Position numbers and translations under genes: made by a program. From Nitrospirota bacterium (lineage in GTDB: Bacteria > Nitrospirota > JACRHL01), in NCBI GenBank assembly GCA_016212085.1, contig JACRHL010000003.1, positions 248,001 through 312,000 of the forward strand: DNA of 64,000 bases. The letters are read 5' to 3'. Positions 17,434 to 25,198 of the stretch are shown here, piece after piece. How positions within the stretch are numbered: position 1 is the stretch's first letter; the number at the start of each line of letters is the position of its first letter. The notes beneath the pieces are model-generated. The model was given only the letters and a program-made list of their open reading frames with translations. It was not told where the DNA came from and searched no databases.

Positions 17434-18047
17434 GGCCGAGGGGGATCGGCCACGCGCACCACGCGGCGCCCCACCACCCGCAGCTCGCCGGCCACGAAGC
17501 GCCGCACCGACTCCACGTAGATGCGGTGCTCCTCCTCCAGGATGCGCGCCACCAGTGTCTGCTCCGTGTCGCCATCCCGCACCGGCACCGCCGCCTGCAT
17601 GACGATGGGGCCGCTGTCCATCTCCAGCTCCACGATGTGCACGGTGCAACCGGCCACCTTGCAGCCGTATTCCAGCGCCTGGCGCTGGGCGTCCAGCCCC
17701 GGAAACGCCGGCAGCAGCGACGGGTGGATGTTGAGGATGCGGCCCTGGAACGGGCCGATGAACTCGCGGCTGACCAGCTTCATGTAGCCGGCCAGGCACA
17801 CCAGTTCCACGCCGTGGCGCTGCAACACCGCCACCAGCGCCCGGTCGAACGCCTCGCGGGAGCCGTGGTCGCGCGGGTTCAGGTGGTGCGCCTCCACCCC
17901 CAGCCGGCGCGCCGTCTCCAGCGCCCCGGCGGCGGCCCGGTCGCTGAGCACCACCGCCACCTGGGCGGGGATGCGCCCGTCCCGACAGGCCTCGATGAGC
18001 GCCTCCATGTTGGAGCCGCGCCCGCTGGCCAGAATCCCGATCCTCAT
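17430..18047 (-). CDS. purN: Phosphoribosylglycinamide formyltransferase (PurN)
   Basis: A 205-residue folate-dependent GAR transformylase, step 3 of purine synthesis. Motifs include the phosphate-binding [14 protein letters not shown] at the N-terminus, catalytic Asn and His in [10 protein letters not shown], and the catalytic Asp in [12 protein letters not shown]. It lies 7 nt downstream of purM on the same strand, the usual purMN order. The C-terminal [10 protein letters not shown] extension is short. The convergent trxB gene overlaps its stop by 4 nt, leaving no room for a separate terminator. Confidence 0.96.
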   Translation of the reverse strand: MRIGILASGRGSNMEALIEACRDGRIPAQVAVVLSDRAAAGALETARRLGVEAHHLNPRDHGSREAFDRALVAVLQRHGVELVCLAGYMKLVSREFIGPFQGRILNIHPSLLPAFPGLDAQRQALEYGCKVAGCTVHIVELEMDSGPIVMQAAVPVRDGDTEQTLVARILEEEHRIYVESVRRFVAGELRVVGRRVVRVADPPRP

Positions 18048-18054
18048 CCCGCTG

Positions 18055-19086
18055 CTATCCGTAGAGGACGCGGCCGTCCCCGGCCACCGTTCCGCCGATG
18101 CGGAAGGCCTTCTCGCCCAGACCCTCCAGGGTGCGCAGGGCCAGGTCCGCCTGCTCCGCCGGCACCACCACGCACATGCCGATGCCCATGTTGAAGGTGC
18201 GCAGCATCTCGTCCGGCGCCACGCCGCCCAGGCGGGCCAGCTCGGTGAACACGGCAGGCACCTCCCACGAGCGGGGATCGATGCGCGCCGAGACGCCCTC
18301 GGGCAGCACCCGGGGCAGGTTCTCGGTGATGCCGCCGCCGGTGATGTGGGCCAGGGCGCGCACGTCGCAGGCCTCGATCAGCGCCAGCACCGGCTTGACG
18401 TAGATGCGCGTGGGGGTGAGCAGCACCTCGCCCACGCCGCGGCCGGTGGCCCCCAGGGGGTCGTTCAGACCCATGCCCGCCGCCTCGAAAAACACCTTGC
18501 GCGCCAGCGAGAAGCCGTTGGAGTGCAGGCCGGACGAGGCCAGGCCGATGATGGCGTCGCCCACCCGCACCCGCGCGCCGTCGATGATCCTGGGCCGGTC
18601 CACCACCCCCACGGCGAAGCCCGCCATGTCGTACTCGCCGGCGGGGTAGAAGCCGGGCATCTCCGCCGTCTCGCCGCCGATGAGGGCACAACCGGCCTGC
18701 TTGCAGCCATCGGCGATGCCGCGCACCACCTGGGAGGCCGCATCCACGTCCAGCCTGCCGGTGGCGAAATAGTCAAGAAAGAACAGCGGCTTGGCACCGG
18801 TGACGACGATGTCGTTGACGCACATGGCCACCAGGTCGATGCCCACCGTGTTGTGGCGGTTCAGGCCGAAGGCCAGCTTGAGCTTGGTGCCCACCCCGTC
18901 GGTTCCGGACACCAGCACCGGCTCGGCCATGCCCGCCGTGTCCAGGCCGAACAGGCCGCCAAAGCCGCCCAGGCCCGACAGCACGCCGGGGATACTGGTC
19001 TCCGCCACCATCGGCTTGATGCGTTCCACCAGCTCGCTGCCGGCGTCGATGTCGACCCCGGCGGCCTTGTACGTCAGTTTGCTCAT
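18055..19086 (-). CDS. purM: Phosphoribosylformylglycinamidine cyclo-ligase (AIR synthetase)
   Basis: A 343-residue ATP-dependent enzyme closing the imidazole ring (FGAM to AIR), step 5 of purine synthesis. It begins [16 protein letters not shown] and contains [32 protein letters not shown] and [15 protein letters not shown], all diagnostic. The ATG at 19086 has GGAG upstream and a sigma-70 promoter about 43 nt away. A longer in-frame start would add only eight unconserved residues. First gene of the purMN operon. Confidence 0.97.
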   Translation of the reverse strand: MSKLTYKAAGVDIDAGSELVERIKPMVAETSIPGVLSGLGGFGGLFGLDTAGMAEPVLVSGTDGVGTKLKLAFGLNRHNTVGIDLVAMCVNDIVVTGAKPLFFLDYFATGRLDVDAASQVVRGIADGCKQAGCALIGGETAEMPGFYPAGEYDMAGFAVGVVDRPRIIDGARVRVGDAIIGLASSGLHSNGFSLARKVFFEAAGMGLNDPLGATGRGVGEVLLTPTRIYVKPVLALIEACDVRALAHITGGGITENLPRVLPEGVSARIDPRSWEVPAVFTELARLGGVAPDEMLRTFNMGIGMCVVVPAEQADLALRTLEGLGEKAFRIGGTVAGDGRVLYG

Positions 19087-19128
19087 GGCTCTCCGGCCCT
19101 TGTGTTGCAAGATCGCAAAAAAACGCTA

Positions 19129-19158
19129 ATTGTATTGATTCCCCCGCGATACCGTCAA
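19129..19158 (-). promoter_or_regulatory. Sigma-70 promoter of purMN
   Basis: Minus strand: TTGACG (19158-19153), 18-nt spacer, TACAAT (19134-19129), five of six matches in each hexamer. Expected start site near 19122, giving a leader of about 35 nt with a GGAG ribosome binding site. A short TTGC...GCAA dyad (19105-19118) lies in the leader; no convincing PurR box was seen. Confidence 0.75.
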
Positions 19159-19305
19159 ACCCCCTCCCCGGCCGTTCAGGGCCGATTGGGGATTGTCCGG
19201 GGTGCGACGGCCGGGCCACAATGGGGGGGCCGGTCATGCCGTGCCGGCGCCAACCCCAACACCCCGCGCCCCGCCCGAAGGCGGCGGCGATTGTCAGGAA
19301 GCACC

Positions 19306-19620
19306 GTGTCGCACAGCCGCATCGAACAGTTCCAGGCGTTCCTGGAGAAGGACCCCAACAACAGCTTCGCCCGCTACGTGATCGCCCAGGAACAGGCCAA
19401 GACCGGCGCCCTGGCGGAGGCGGTGGCCACCTACCGCGAGCTGATCCGGCGGGACCCGGACTACGTGGCCGCCTACTACCACGGCGGCAAGGCCCTGGAG
19501 CGCATGGACGACCCGCGCGGCGCCGCCGACATCTACCGGCAGGGGTTGGAGGTGGCGCGGCGCACCGGCAACGCCCACGCCGGCGGCGAGTTGCAGGAGG
19601 CGCTGGCGACGCTGGGTTAG
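19306..19620 (+). CDS. Tetratricopeptide-repeat protein
   Basis: A 104-residue helical protein made of about two and a half TPR units. Visible repeats are NSFARYVIAQEQAKTGALAEAVATYRELIRRDPDY (shown in part) and AAYYHGGKALERMDDPRGAADIYRQGL, with the TPR consensus small/aromatic positions. The GTG at 19306 has AGGAA 7 nt upstream. No signal peptide. TPR proteins scaffold protein-protein contacts; the partner is unknown. It is divergent from purM and convergent with fur. Confidence 0.82.
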   Translation: MSHSRIEQFQAFLEKDPNNSFARYVIAQEQAKTGALAEAVATYRELIRRDPDYVAAYYHGGKALERMDDPRGAADIYRQGLEVARRTGNAHAGGELQEALATLG

Positions 19621-19631
19621 GACCTGTTAAC

Positions 19632-20087
19632 TCACGGCCCCTGACCCTCGGCGGCCGGCGCGCAGTCGGGACAGTAGCCGAACAGCTCCAGGCGGTGGTG
19701 GGTGAGGGTGAAGCCGTGGCGCGTGGCCATCGCCACTTGCAGGTTCTCGATCTCCTGGCACTCGAACTCGACGATGCGGCCACAGCCGACGCAGATCAGA
19801 TGGTCGTGGTGGTCGTGGGCGAAGGCCTGCTCGAAGCGGCTGCGCCCCTCCTCGAAGTGGCGCTGCTTGGCCAGCCCCGCCTCGCAGAACAGGCGCAGGG
19901 CGCGGTACACGGTGGCCAGGCCGATGCCGGCGTCCATGCGGCTGACACGGCGGTGCAGGTCCTCCGCCGTCAGGTGCGGGGGCATGTTCAGAAACGCCTC
20001 CAGGATGCGCTCGCGCTGCCGGGACCCCTTGAGCCCGTTGGACTGGAGATACCGGGCGAACGCCGCTTTGGCTTCGGCTTTCGACAT
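19632..20087 (-). CDS. fur: Ferric uptake regulator family repressor (Fur)
   Basis: A 151-residue metalloregulator. The winged helix occupies residues ~10-85 (LKGSRQRERILEAFL, LATVYRALRLFCEAGLA). The dimerisation/metal domain has HDHHDHLIC99-V-G-C102 and a second pair C139-P-D-C142 that together bind structural zinc. The HHDHLIC sequence favours Fur over Zur, while PerR cannot be fully excluded. In the presence of Fe(II) it represses iron uptake genes. The start at 20087 has no Shine-Dalgarno sequence and lies 6 nt after a -10-like TATGAT, so translation may be leaderless. Confidence 0.9.
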   Translation of the reverse strand: MSKAEAKAAFARYLQSNGLKGSRQRERILEAFLNMPPHLTAEDLHRRVSRMDAGIGLATVYRALRLFCEAGLAKQRHFEEGRSRFEQAFAHDHHDHLICVGCGRIVEFECQEIENLQVAMATRHGFTLTHHRLELFGYCPDCAPAAEGQGP

Positions 20088-20093
20088 GGCTGG

Positions 20094-20122
20094 ATCATAA
20101 GCGAGGGGCGGCGCTTGCACAA
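20094..20122 (-). promoter_or_regulatory. Candidate fur promoter abutting the start codon
   Basis: Minus strand: TTGTGC (20122-20117), 17-nt spacer, TATGAT (20099-20094). Only 6 nt separate the -10 from the ATG at 20087, so transcription would begin at or very near the start codon. Confidence 0.45.
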
Positions 20123-20143
20123 CCGGGCCGGCCGCCGCGCGTC

Positions 20144-20443
20144 TCAACGGCGCCGGTAGCCGTACAGCCAGCGGGCGGTGGTTCCGCCCACGTTGCGCAC
20201 CGTGTGCGGCTGGCCGGCGGGGATATGGCATTCGGCGCCGGGACCCATGCGCCGGGTGGCGCCGCCGGTCTCCACCTCCAACTCCCCCGCCAGCACCCGC
20301 ACCCGTTCGTCGGTGGCGTGGACGAAGCCGGCCCACACCTGCCCCGGCGGGTCCACCCACAGGTCGCAGGAATAGCCCTGTTCCGCCCAGCGCGCGGCCA
20401 CCGCCTGGCGATCGTCGTGACCTTCCGGGCGACCATCCGGCAT
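20144..20443 (-). CDS. Small cupin-domain protein
   Basis: A 99-residue single-domain cupin. The segment VRVLAGELEVETGG followed by GPGAECHIPAGQPHTVRNVG fits the two cupin motifs with His ligands for a metal. Such proteins can be metal enzymes, sugar isomerase-like proteins or sensors; the substrate is not identifiable. The ATG at 20443 follows a perfect AGGAGG. It is divergent from rsmI and lies 56 nt upstream of fur on the same strand, so fur may also receive read-through from it. Confidence 0.85.
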   Translation of the reverse strand: MPDGRPEGHDDRQAVAARWAEQGYSCDLWVDPPGQVWAGFVHATDERVRVLAGELEVETGGATRRMGPGAECHIPAGQPHTVRNVGGTTARWLYGYRRR

Positions 20444-20491
20444 CCCGTCCTCCTTATGCGGGCACGGCCCGGCGTGGTACCATCCCGACCC

Positions 20492-21214
20492 ATGCAGGCG
20501 CAGCCGGGAACACTTTATGTGGTGGCCACCCCCATCGGCAATCTGGGGGATATCACCCTGCGCGCCCTGGCGGTGCTGAAAAGCGCCGACATCATCGCCG
20601 CCGAGGACACCCGGCACACCCGCAAGCTGCTCACCCACCACGGCGTCGCACCCGGCCAGCTGACCAGCTATCACGACCACAACAAGGACTACAAGGCGCC
20701 GGTGCTGGTGGAACGCCTGCGCGCCGGCGAATCGGTGGCGCTGGTGACCGACGCCGGCACGCCGCTCATCGCCGACCCCGGTTACTACCTGGTGGTGCAG
20801 GCCCACGCGGCCGGGCTGCCGGTGGTGCCGCTGCCCGGCGCCTGCGCGGCGGCCACCGCCCTGTCGGTGGCGGGGCTGCCCACGGACGCCTATACCTTCA
20901 TCGGCTACCCGCCCAACAAGGGGGCGCAGCGGCGGCGGCGCTTCGAGCAGTTCCGGGAGCAGCCGTGCAGCCTGGTGCTGTACGAATCGCCCCACCGGCT
21001 GCTCAAGTGCCTGGCCGACCTTGCGGACGTGCTGGGCGAGCGCAACGTGGCCGTGTGCCGCGAGCTGACCAAGCAGCACGAGGAGATCTTCCGCGGCACC
21101 CTGGCGGAGGCCCACGCGCACTTTACGCAGGGCACCGTGCGCGGCGAGTTCACCCTGGTGGTGGAGGGCCTCACCCGCAAGGCCCGGCGCCGGGCCCGGG
21201 ACGAGGAGGAGTAG
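20492..21214 (+). CDS. rsmI: 16S rRNA 2'-O-ribose C1402 methyltransferase (RsmI)
   Basis: A 240-residue SAM-dependent tetrapyrrole-methylase-fold enzyme that methylates the ribose of C1402 in the 30S decoding centre. It starts PGTLYVVATPIGNLGDIT and has SADIIAAEDTRHTRKLL, VTDAGTPLIADPGY and LPGACAAATALSVAGLP. It is shorter than E. coli RsmI (286), lacking most of the C-terminal helical part. The start is the ATG at 20492; the intergenic spacer to the divergent cupin is 48 nt. Confidence 0.95.
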   Translation: MQAQPGTLYVVATPIGNLGDITLRALAVLKSADIIAAEDTRHTRKLLTHHGVAPGQLTSYHDHNKDYKAPVLVERLRAGESVALVTDAGTPLIADPGYYLVVQAHAAGLPVVPLPGACAAATALSVAGLPTDAYTFIGYPPNKGAQRRRRFEQFREQPCSLVLYESPHRLLKCLADLADVLGERNVAVCRELTKQHEEIFRGTLAEAHAHFTQGTVRGEFTLVVEGLTRKARRRARDEEE

Positions 21215-21217
21215 GCC

Positions 21218-22186
21218 CTATCCCGCCAGCGCCCCGGTGCAGGACGAGCCGGCGCCGGCGGTGCAGCCGTAGCAGTGGTCCATCACCTGGATGCGGCGGT
21301 CCACCACGTCGGCGCGGGTGGCGTCCTTCACGTGCAGGGGGCGGGCGCCGCCGATGCGCATGCGCAGCATCTGGTTGAAGTCGCAATCGTACAGGTACCC
21401 CTCCCAGTCCACGCTCACCATGCCCCGGCACATGAGGTGCGGCAGGGTGGCCGGGTTGAAGGCGTCCGCCAGCCGGCACATGTAGGCGTCCGTCTCGCCG
21501 TTCTTCGCCAAAAATTCGGCAAAGCGCGCGATGGGCATGTTGGTGATGGTGAACAACCGGTCGAAATCGATGTCGTGCCGCGCCTTGAGGGCCGCCTTGT
21601 AGTCCGCCTCCAGCTCCGCCTGCGGGCCGGGCAGGGCGCTTCCCGCGGGGTTGTAGACCAGGTGCAGGGGCAGGTCGGGGTCGGAACCGTAGCCCTGCGC
21701 GTTGAGCAATTTCAGGGCCTTGATGCTCTTGTCGTACACCCCCGCGCCGCGCTGCCCGTCCACGCCTTCCGCCTCGTAGCACGGCAGCGAGGCCACCACC
21801 TGCACCCGGTTCTCCCGGTAGAAGCCGGGCAGGTACGACTGGCCCGGCTCGAAGAACACGGTCAGGTTGCAGCGCACCATCACCTGCCTGCCCAGCTTTA
21901 CCGCCTCCTCCACCAGGTAGCGGAAGTGGGGGTTCAATTCCGGCGCGCCGCCGGTGATGTCGAGGGTGCGGGCGCCGGAGTCACCCAGGAAGTCGAGCAC
22001 ATGGTCCACCGTCTCCAGGGCCATCACCTCCTTGCGGCCGGGCCCGGCGTTCACGTGGCAGTGGCCGCAGACCTGGTTGCAGAGCCTGCCCAGGTTGACC
22101 TGCACCGTGTCCAGCCGGTCGCGGCGCAGCATGACGCCCTGGTCGGTCAGGCGCTTGGAGAATTGAACGAAGGAAACGACATCCAT
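21218..22186 (-). CDS. arsS: Arsenosugar biosynthesis-type radical SAM protein (ArsS family)
   Basis: A 322-residue radical SAM enzyme. The 4Fe-4S/SAM motif is C36-x3-C40-x2-C43 (LCNQVCGHCHV), followed by LDITGGAPELN for SAM binding. The C-terminal DUF3641-type region ends with a cysteine-rich tail (CYGCTAGAGSSCTGALAG). Characterised ArsS proteins transfer a deoxyadenosyl group to dimethylarsenite on the way to arsenosugars. The ATG at 22186 has GGAG 9 nt upstream; a longer frame has no better start. No arsM or other ars gene lies nearby, so substrate assignment rests on the family only. Confidence 0.88.
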   Translation of the reverse strand: MDVVSFVQFSKRLTDQGVMLRRDRLDTVQVNLGRLCNQVCGHCHVNAGPGRKEVMALETVDHVLDFLGDSGARTLDITGGAPELNPHFRYLVEEAVKLGRQVMVRCNLTVFFEPGQSYLPGFYRENRVQVVASLPCYEAEGVDGQRGAGVYDKSIKALKLLNAQGYGSDPDLPLHLVYNPAGSALPGPQAELEADYKAALKARHDIDFDRLFTITNMPIARFAEFLAKNGETDAYMCRLADAFNPATLPHLMCRGMVSVDWEGYLYDCDFNQMLRMRIGGARPLHVKDATRADVVDRRIQVMDHCYGCTAGAGSSCTGALAG

Positions 22187-22372
22187 GGCGAGAGACTCCA
22201 ACGACAAACGGCCCGCTGCAAGGGACAACCGGGTAAAAAAGGGTATTATTCCAGACAATGGGGCGCCATGCACGGGGCATTCGCGGCGCCGGGCGCCCGT
22301 GTTCGATCCATAATAGCCCCTACGACAGCCCCTGCCCCGGGCCCTGATCTTGCATTCCATTTTCCCCCGGAT

Positions 22373-24433
22373 ATGAGACCGCACCGCCCCACCCGCTTCC
22401 CGTCACCCTGGCGCCGCCTGGCGCCCGTGGTGGCGTGCGCCCTGGCGCTGGGTCTCTCCGGCTGCGGCCCCGGCGGCGACAACACCCTGGCCATCCCCAG
22501 CCGCATCTCCGGGGTGGTCAAGATCCCCTCCGGCAGCACCGAGCTGGGCAAGCCCACCCTGATGGCGCGCCTGGCCGACTGGCTGGTGCCGCAGGCGCGC
22601 GCCCTCACCGGCATGGAGACGGCGCCCGCCGGGGTGCTGGTGTCGCTCTATTCCATCGACGGCACGGGCCAGCGCTCCGGGTCGGTGATCACCCGGACGG
22701 TCACCAACGCCAGCGGCGTCTACACCATGACCATTCCCAGCTGGGACATGTACAACGCCCACCGCCCCTGGGTGGTGGCGGTGGGCGATGCCGCCACCGG
22801 CACCCTGATGCGCCGCCTGGTGGATGACGACACCTCCGTGGAGGCCGGCCGCGACATCGACCCCGCCTCCGAGGCGGCGGTGCGGCTGCTGGTGGAGGAG
22901 GCCGCCACGGTGGCGTTCAGCGAGATGACCCCCACGGAATTCGCCGACGTGTCGGCGCAGGTGGGCGCCGCCGCCGACGCCGTGTCCGGCCGCGACATCG
23001 ACGAGATAGCCACCCTGGCGTTGCAGGTGGCCCGCGAGAGCGAGGGCGTGCAGCGCAAGCTGGTCGCGGTCACCCGCACGGCGCGCAACACCCGCCCCCT
23101 GGCCCGCGCCGGCCTCGACCTCACCCTCACCACCGGCGGCAGCCTGACCCGCGAAGCGGGCGCCGAGGATCAGGACGGCGACGGTTTCAGCAGCTTCCAG
23201 TGGGTCGTGGACGTGGCGCCGCACAACAGCGCCGTGCCGCGCGTGCCCGCCGCCGGGCGCGCCATCCAGTTCACCCCGGATGTGGATGGCGTGTACCGCC
23301 TGCGCCTGGTGGTGGCCGACGCCAAGGGCGCGCAAAGCCCCCCGGACTTCGCCACGGTGATCGCCACCACCCCGCCGACGCAGCTCACCGACAACACCTT
23401 CGTGGACGCCGAGGGGCGGCTGGCGCAGGGGACCGCCCTGCTCAGCTTCAGCACCACCACCATCAACAACAGCACCCGGCAGAGCTTCGCGGACGTGAAG
23501 CTGGCGGTGATCGGCTCCAGCCCCAATCCGCCGGTGACGGTGCTCAATCCGGGCGTGGCCAGCGCAACGCGGGTCGCGTCGACCTCCGAGGCCCACCCGG
23601 CCATCTCCACCGACGGCACCATGCTGGTCTATACCACCGACATGGACCACGCCCACCCCGGCACCGGCGGTTCCGACTTCGACATCGTGGCCTCGGTGAT
23701 CGACACCACCCAACCGTCACTGGTGCGCAAGACCCTCTGGGTCAGCGACGCCGAAGCCGACCCCCTGCTGCACCGGAACGTCCACGACACCCAGCCCGAC
23801 GTGCAGTGCGTGATCGTGTGGGACTGCACGGTGGTGTGGGTCACCAGCACCCCCACCGGCTCCCAGCTCATGCGCGCCGACCTGGTCGATCCGGGTGCCG
23901 GCTTCGCCGTCGGCACCCCCGTCGCCCTCACCACCGAGCCGGGCGACCACTTCAGCCCCCGCATCAGCGCCGACGTGCGCTGGGTGATCTACGTCGCGCG
24001 TGACGCCACGGCGAACGGCGCCGACCTGGAGTTGTTCCGGCTGGACCTCACCAGCCCGCAGGCGGCCCCGGAACGGCTCACGGACAACGCGGTGGACGAC
24101 GACGAGCCGGCGGTGGACGAAACCGGCACCGTGGTGGTGTTCCACCGGGCGCGCCAGGTCTGGCTGCTGAACACGCTGGACCAGAGCGAGCGCCTGCTGT
24201 CCGGCAGCCAGCTCATCGCCAACCACCCCAGCGTTTCGGGGGACGGCGGCACCATCGCCTTCATCGGCGTCACCCCGGCGGGGACGGACCTGTTCACGGT
24301 GCAGTCGGACGCCACCGGCCGCACCCAGCTCACCGGCGACGGCACCGTGTCGCAGCCGTGGATCAGCGCCGACGGCACGCGCATCCTGTTCCGCTCCGCG
24401 CGCAGCGGCAACCACGAATTCTATCTGCGCTAG
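22373..24433 (+). CDS. Lipoprotein with Ig/PKD-like domain and TolB-type beta-propeller
   Basis: A 686-residue secreted lipoprotein. A signal sequence with lipobox LSGC (residues ~28-31) follows a basic N-terminus. Residues ~35-240 are poorly conserved. Around 245-340 is a PKD/cadherin-like module (GAEDQDGDGFSSFQWVVDV). The C-terminal half has at least five PD40/TolB propeller blades, e.g. HPAISTDGTMLVYTT, FSPRISADVRWVIYV and QPWISADGTRILFRS. The ATG at 22373 gives a normal signal peptide; an ATG 105 nt upstream is in frame but would bury it. It probably faces the periplasm or cell surface. The stop shares CTAG with the convergent truA. Confidence 0.82.
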   Translation: MRPHRPTRFPSPWRRLAPVVACALALGLSGCGPGGDNTLAIPSRISGVVKIPSGSTELGKPTLMARLADWLVPQARALTGMETAPAGVLVSLYSIDGTGQRSGSVITRTVTNASGVYTMTIPSWDMYNAHRPWVVAVGDAATGTLMRRLVDDDTSVEAGRDIDPASEAAVRLLVEEAATVAFSEMTPTEFADVSAQVGAAADAVSGRDIDEIATLALQVARESEGVQRKLVAVTRTARNTRPLARAGLDLTLTTGGSLTREAGAEDQDGDGFSSFQWVVDVAPHNSAVPRVPAAGRAIQFTPDVDGVYRLRLVVADAKGAQSPPDFATVIATTPPTQLTDNTFVDAEGRLAQGTALLSFSTTTINNSTRQSFADVKLAVIGSSPNPPVTVLNPGVASATRVASTSEAHPAISTDGTMLVYTTDMDHAHPGTGGSDFDIVASVIDTTQPSLVRKTLWVSDAEADPLLHRNVHDTQPDVQCVIVWDCTVVWVTSTPTGSQLMRADLVDPGAGFAVGTPVALTTEPGDHFSPRISADVRWVIYVARDATANGADLELFRLDLTSPQAAPERLTDNAVDDDEPAVDETGTVVVFHRARQVWLLNTLDQSERLLSGSQLIANHPSVSGDGGTIAFIGVTPAGTDLFTVQSDATGRTQLTGDGTVSQPWISADGTRILFRSARSGNHEFYLR

Positions 24434-25188
24434 GCCCCGATGCCGAAATGGGGCGGGTAGTGAACCGCCACCAGGGCCAGCCCCCAGGCGGGGGCGGTCT
24501 CGCCCGCGTGGGCCCGGTGGCGCCCGGCGAGCATCTGGGGAATCCATTCCGGGGGACGCCTGCCCTGGCCCACGTGCACCAGGGTGCCGGTGATGTTGCG
24601 CACCATCTGCTTCAGGAACCCCTCCCCCTCCACGTCGAACACGATCTCGTCCGCCTCCGGGCGCACGTCCAGCCGGGTGATGGTGCGCACCGGGCTTGCC
24701 GCCGCGCAGTCACCCGCCCGCAGCGAGGTGAAGTCGTGCCGGCCCAGCAGGTGGGCGGCGGCCCGGCGCATGGCGTCCACATCCAGCGCGCGCGGCACGA
24801 ACCAGCACCGGTCGCGGCGGAACGGGCAGCGGGCGTTGCGGCTCAGCACCCGGTAGCGGTAGTGCTTGCCGATGGCCGAGTAGCGGGCATGAAAGGCGTC
24901 CGGCACCCGGTGCGCCGCCAGCACCGCGATGTCCGGCGGCAGGTGGGCGTTCAGGGCCATGCGCCAGGTATCCGCGGAATGGGGGCGGGTGGTGTCGAAA
25001 TGGGCGCTCTGGGCGAGGGCGTGCACACCCGTGTCGGTCCGGCCCGAGGCCGTCAGGTGCACCGGGGCGCCCTCGATCGCCGCCAGCGCCGCCTGGAGGG
25101 TGCCCTGGATGGTGGGCAGGCCCGGCTGCACCTGCCAGCCGCAGTAGGCGGCGCCGTGGTAGGCGATGGTCAGTTGCACGCGGCCCAT
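24430..25188 (-). CDS. truA: tRNA pseudouridine(38-40) synthase
   Basis: A 252-residue enzyme that isomerises uridines 38-40 of the tRNA anticodon stem. The catalytic Asp52 lies in SGRTDTGVHALAQ. Other family blocks are IAYHGAAYCGWQVQP at the N-terminus and EGEGFLKQMVRNITGTLVHVG near the C-terminus. Length is standard. It lies 10 nt downstream of the DASS transporter gene on the same strand, so is probably its operon partner. Its stop overlaps that of the convergent lipoprotein by 4 nt. Confidence 0.96.
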   Translation of the reverse strand: MGRVQLTIAYHGAAYCGWQVQPGLPTIQGTLQAALAAIEGAPVHLTASGRTDTGVHALAQSAHFDTTRPHSADTWRMALNAHLPPDIAVLAAHRVPDAFHARYSAIGKHYRYRVLSRNARCPFRRDRCWFVPRALDVDAMRRAAAHLLGRHDFTSLRAGDCAAASPVRTITRLDVRPEADEIVFDVEGEGFLKQMVRNITGTLVHVGQGRRPPEWIPQMLAGRHRAHAGETAPAWGLALVAVHYPPHFGIGA

Positions 25189-25198
25189 GCGCCCCCCG

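Noticed and set aside
21275-22372. Upstream part of a 1052-codon frame ending in the propeller lipoprotein
   Set aside because: It is antisense to arsS, and the lipoprotein signal peptide and lipobox place the real start at 22373.
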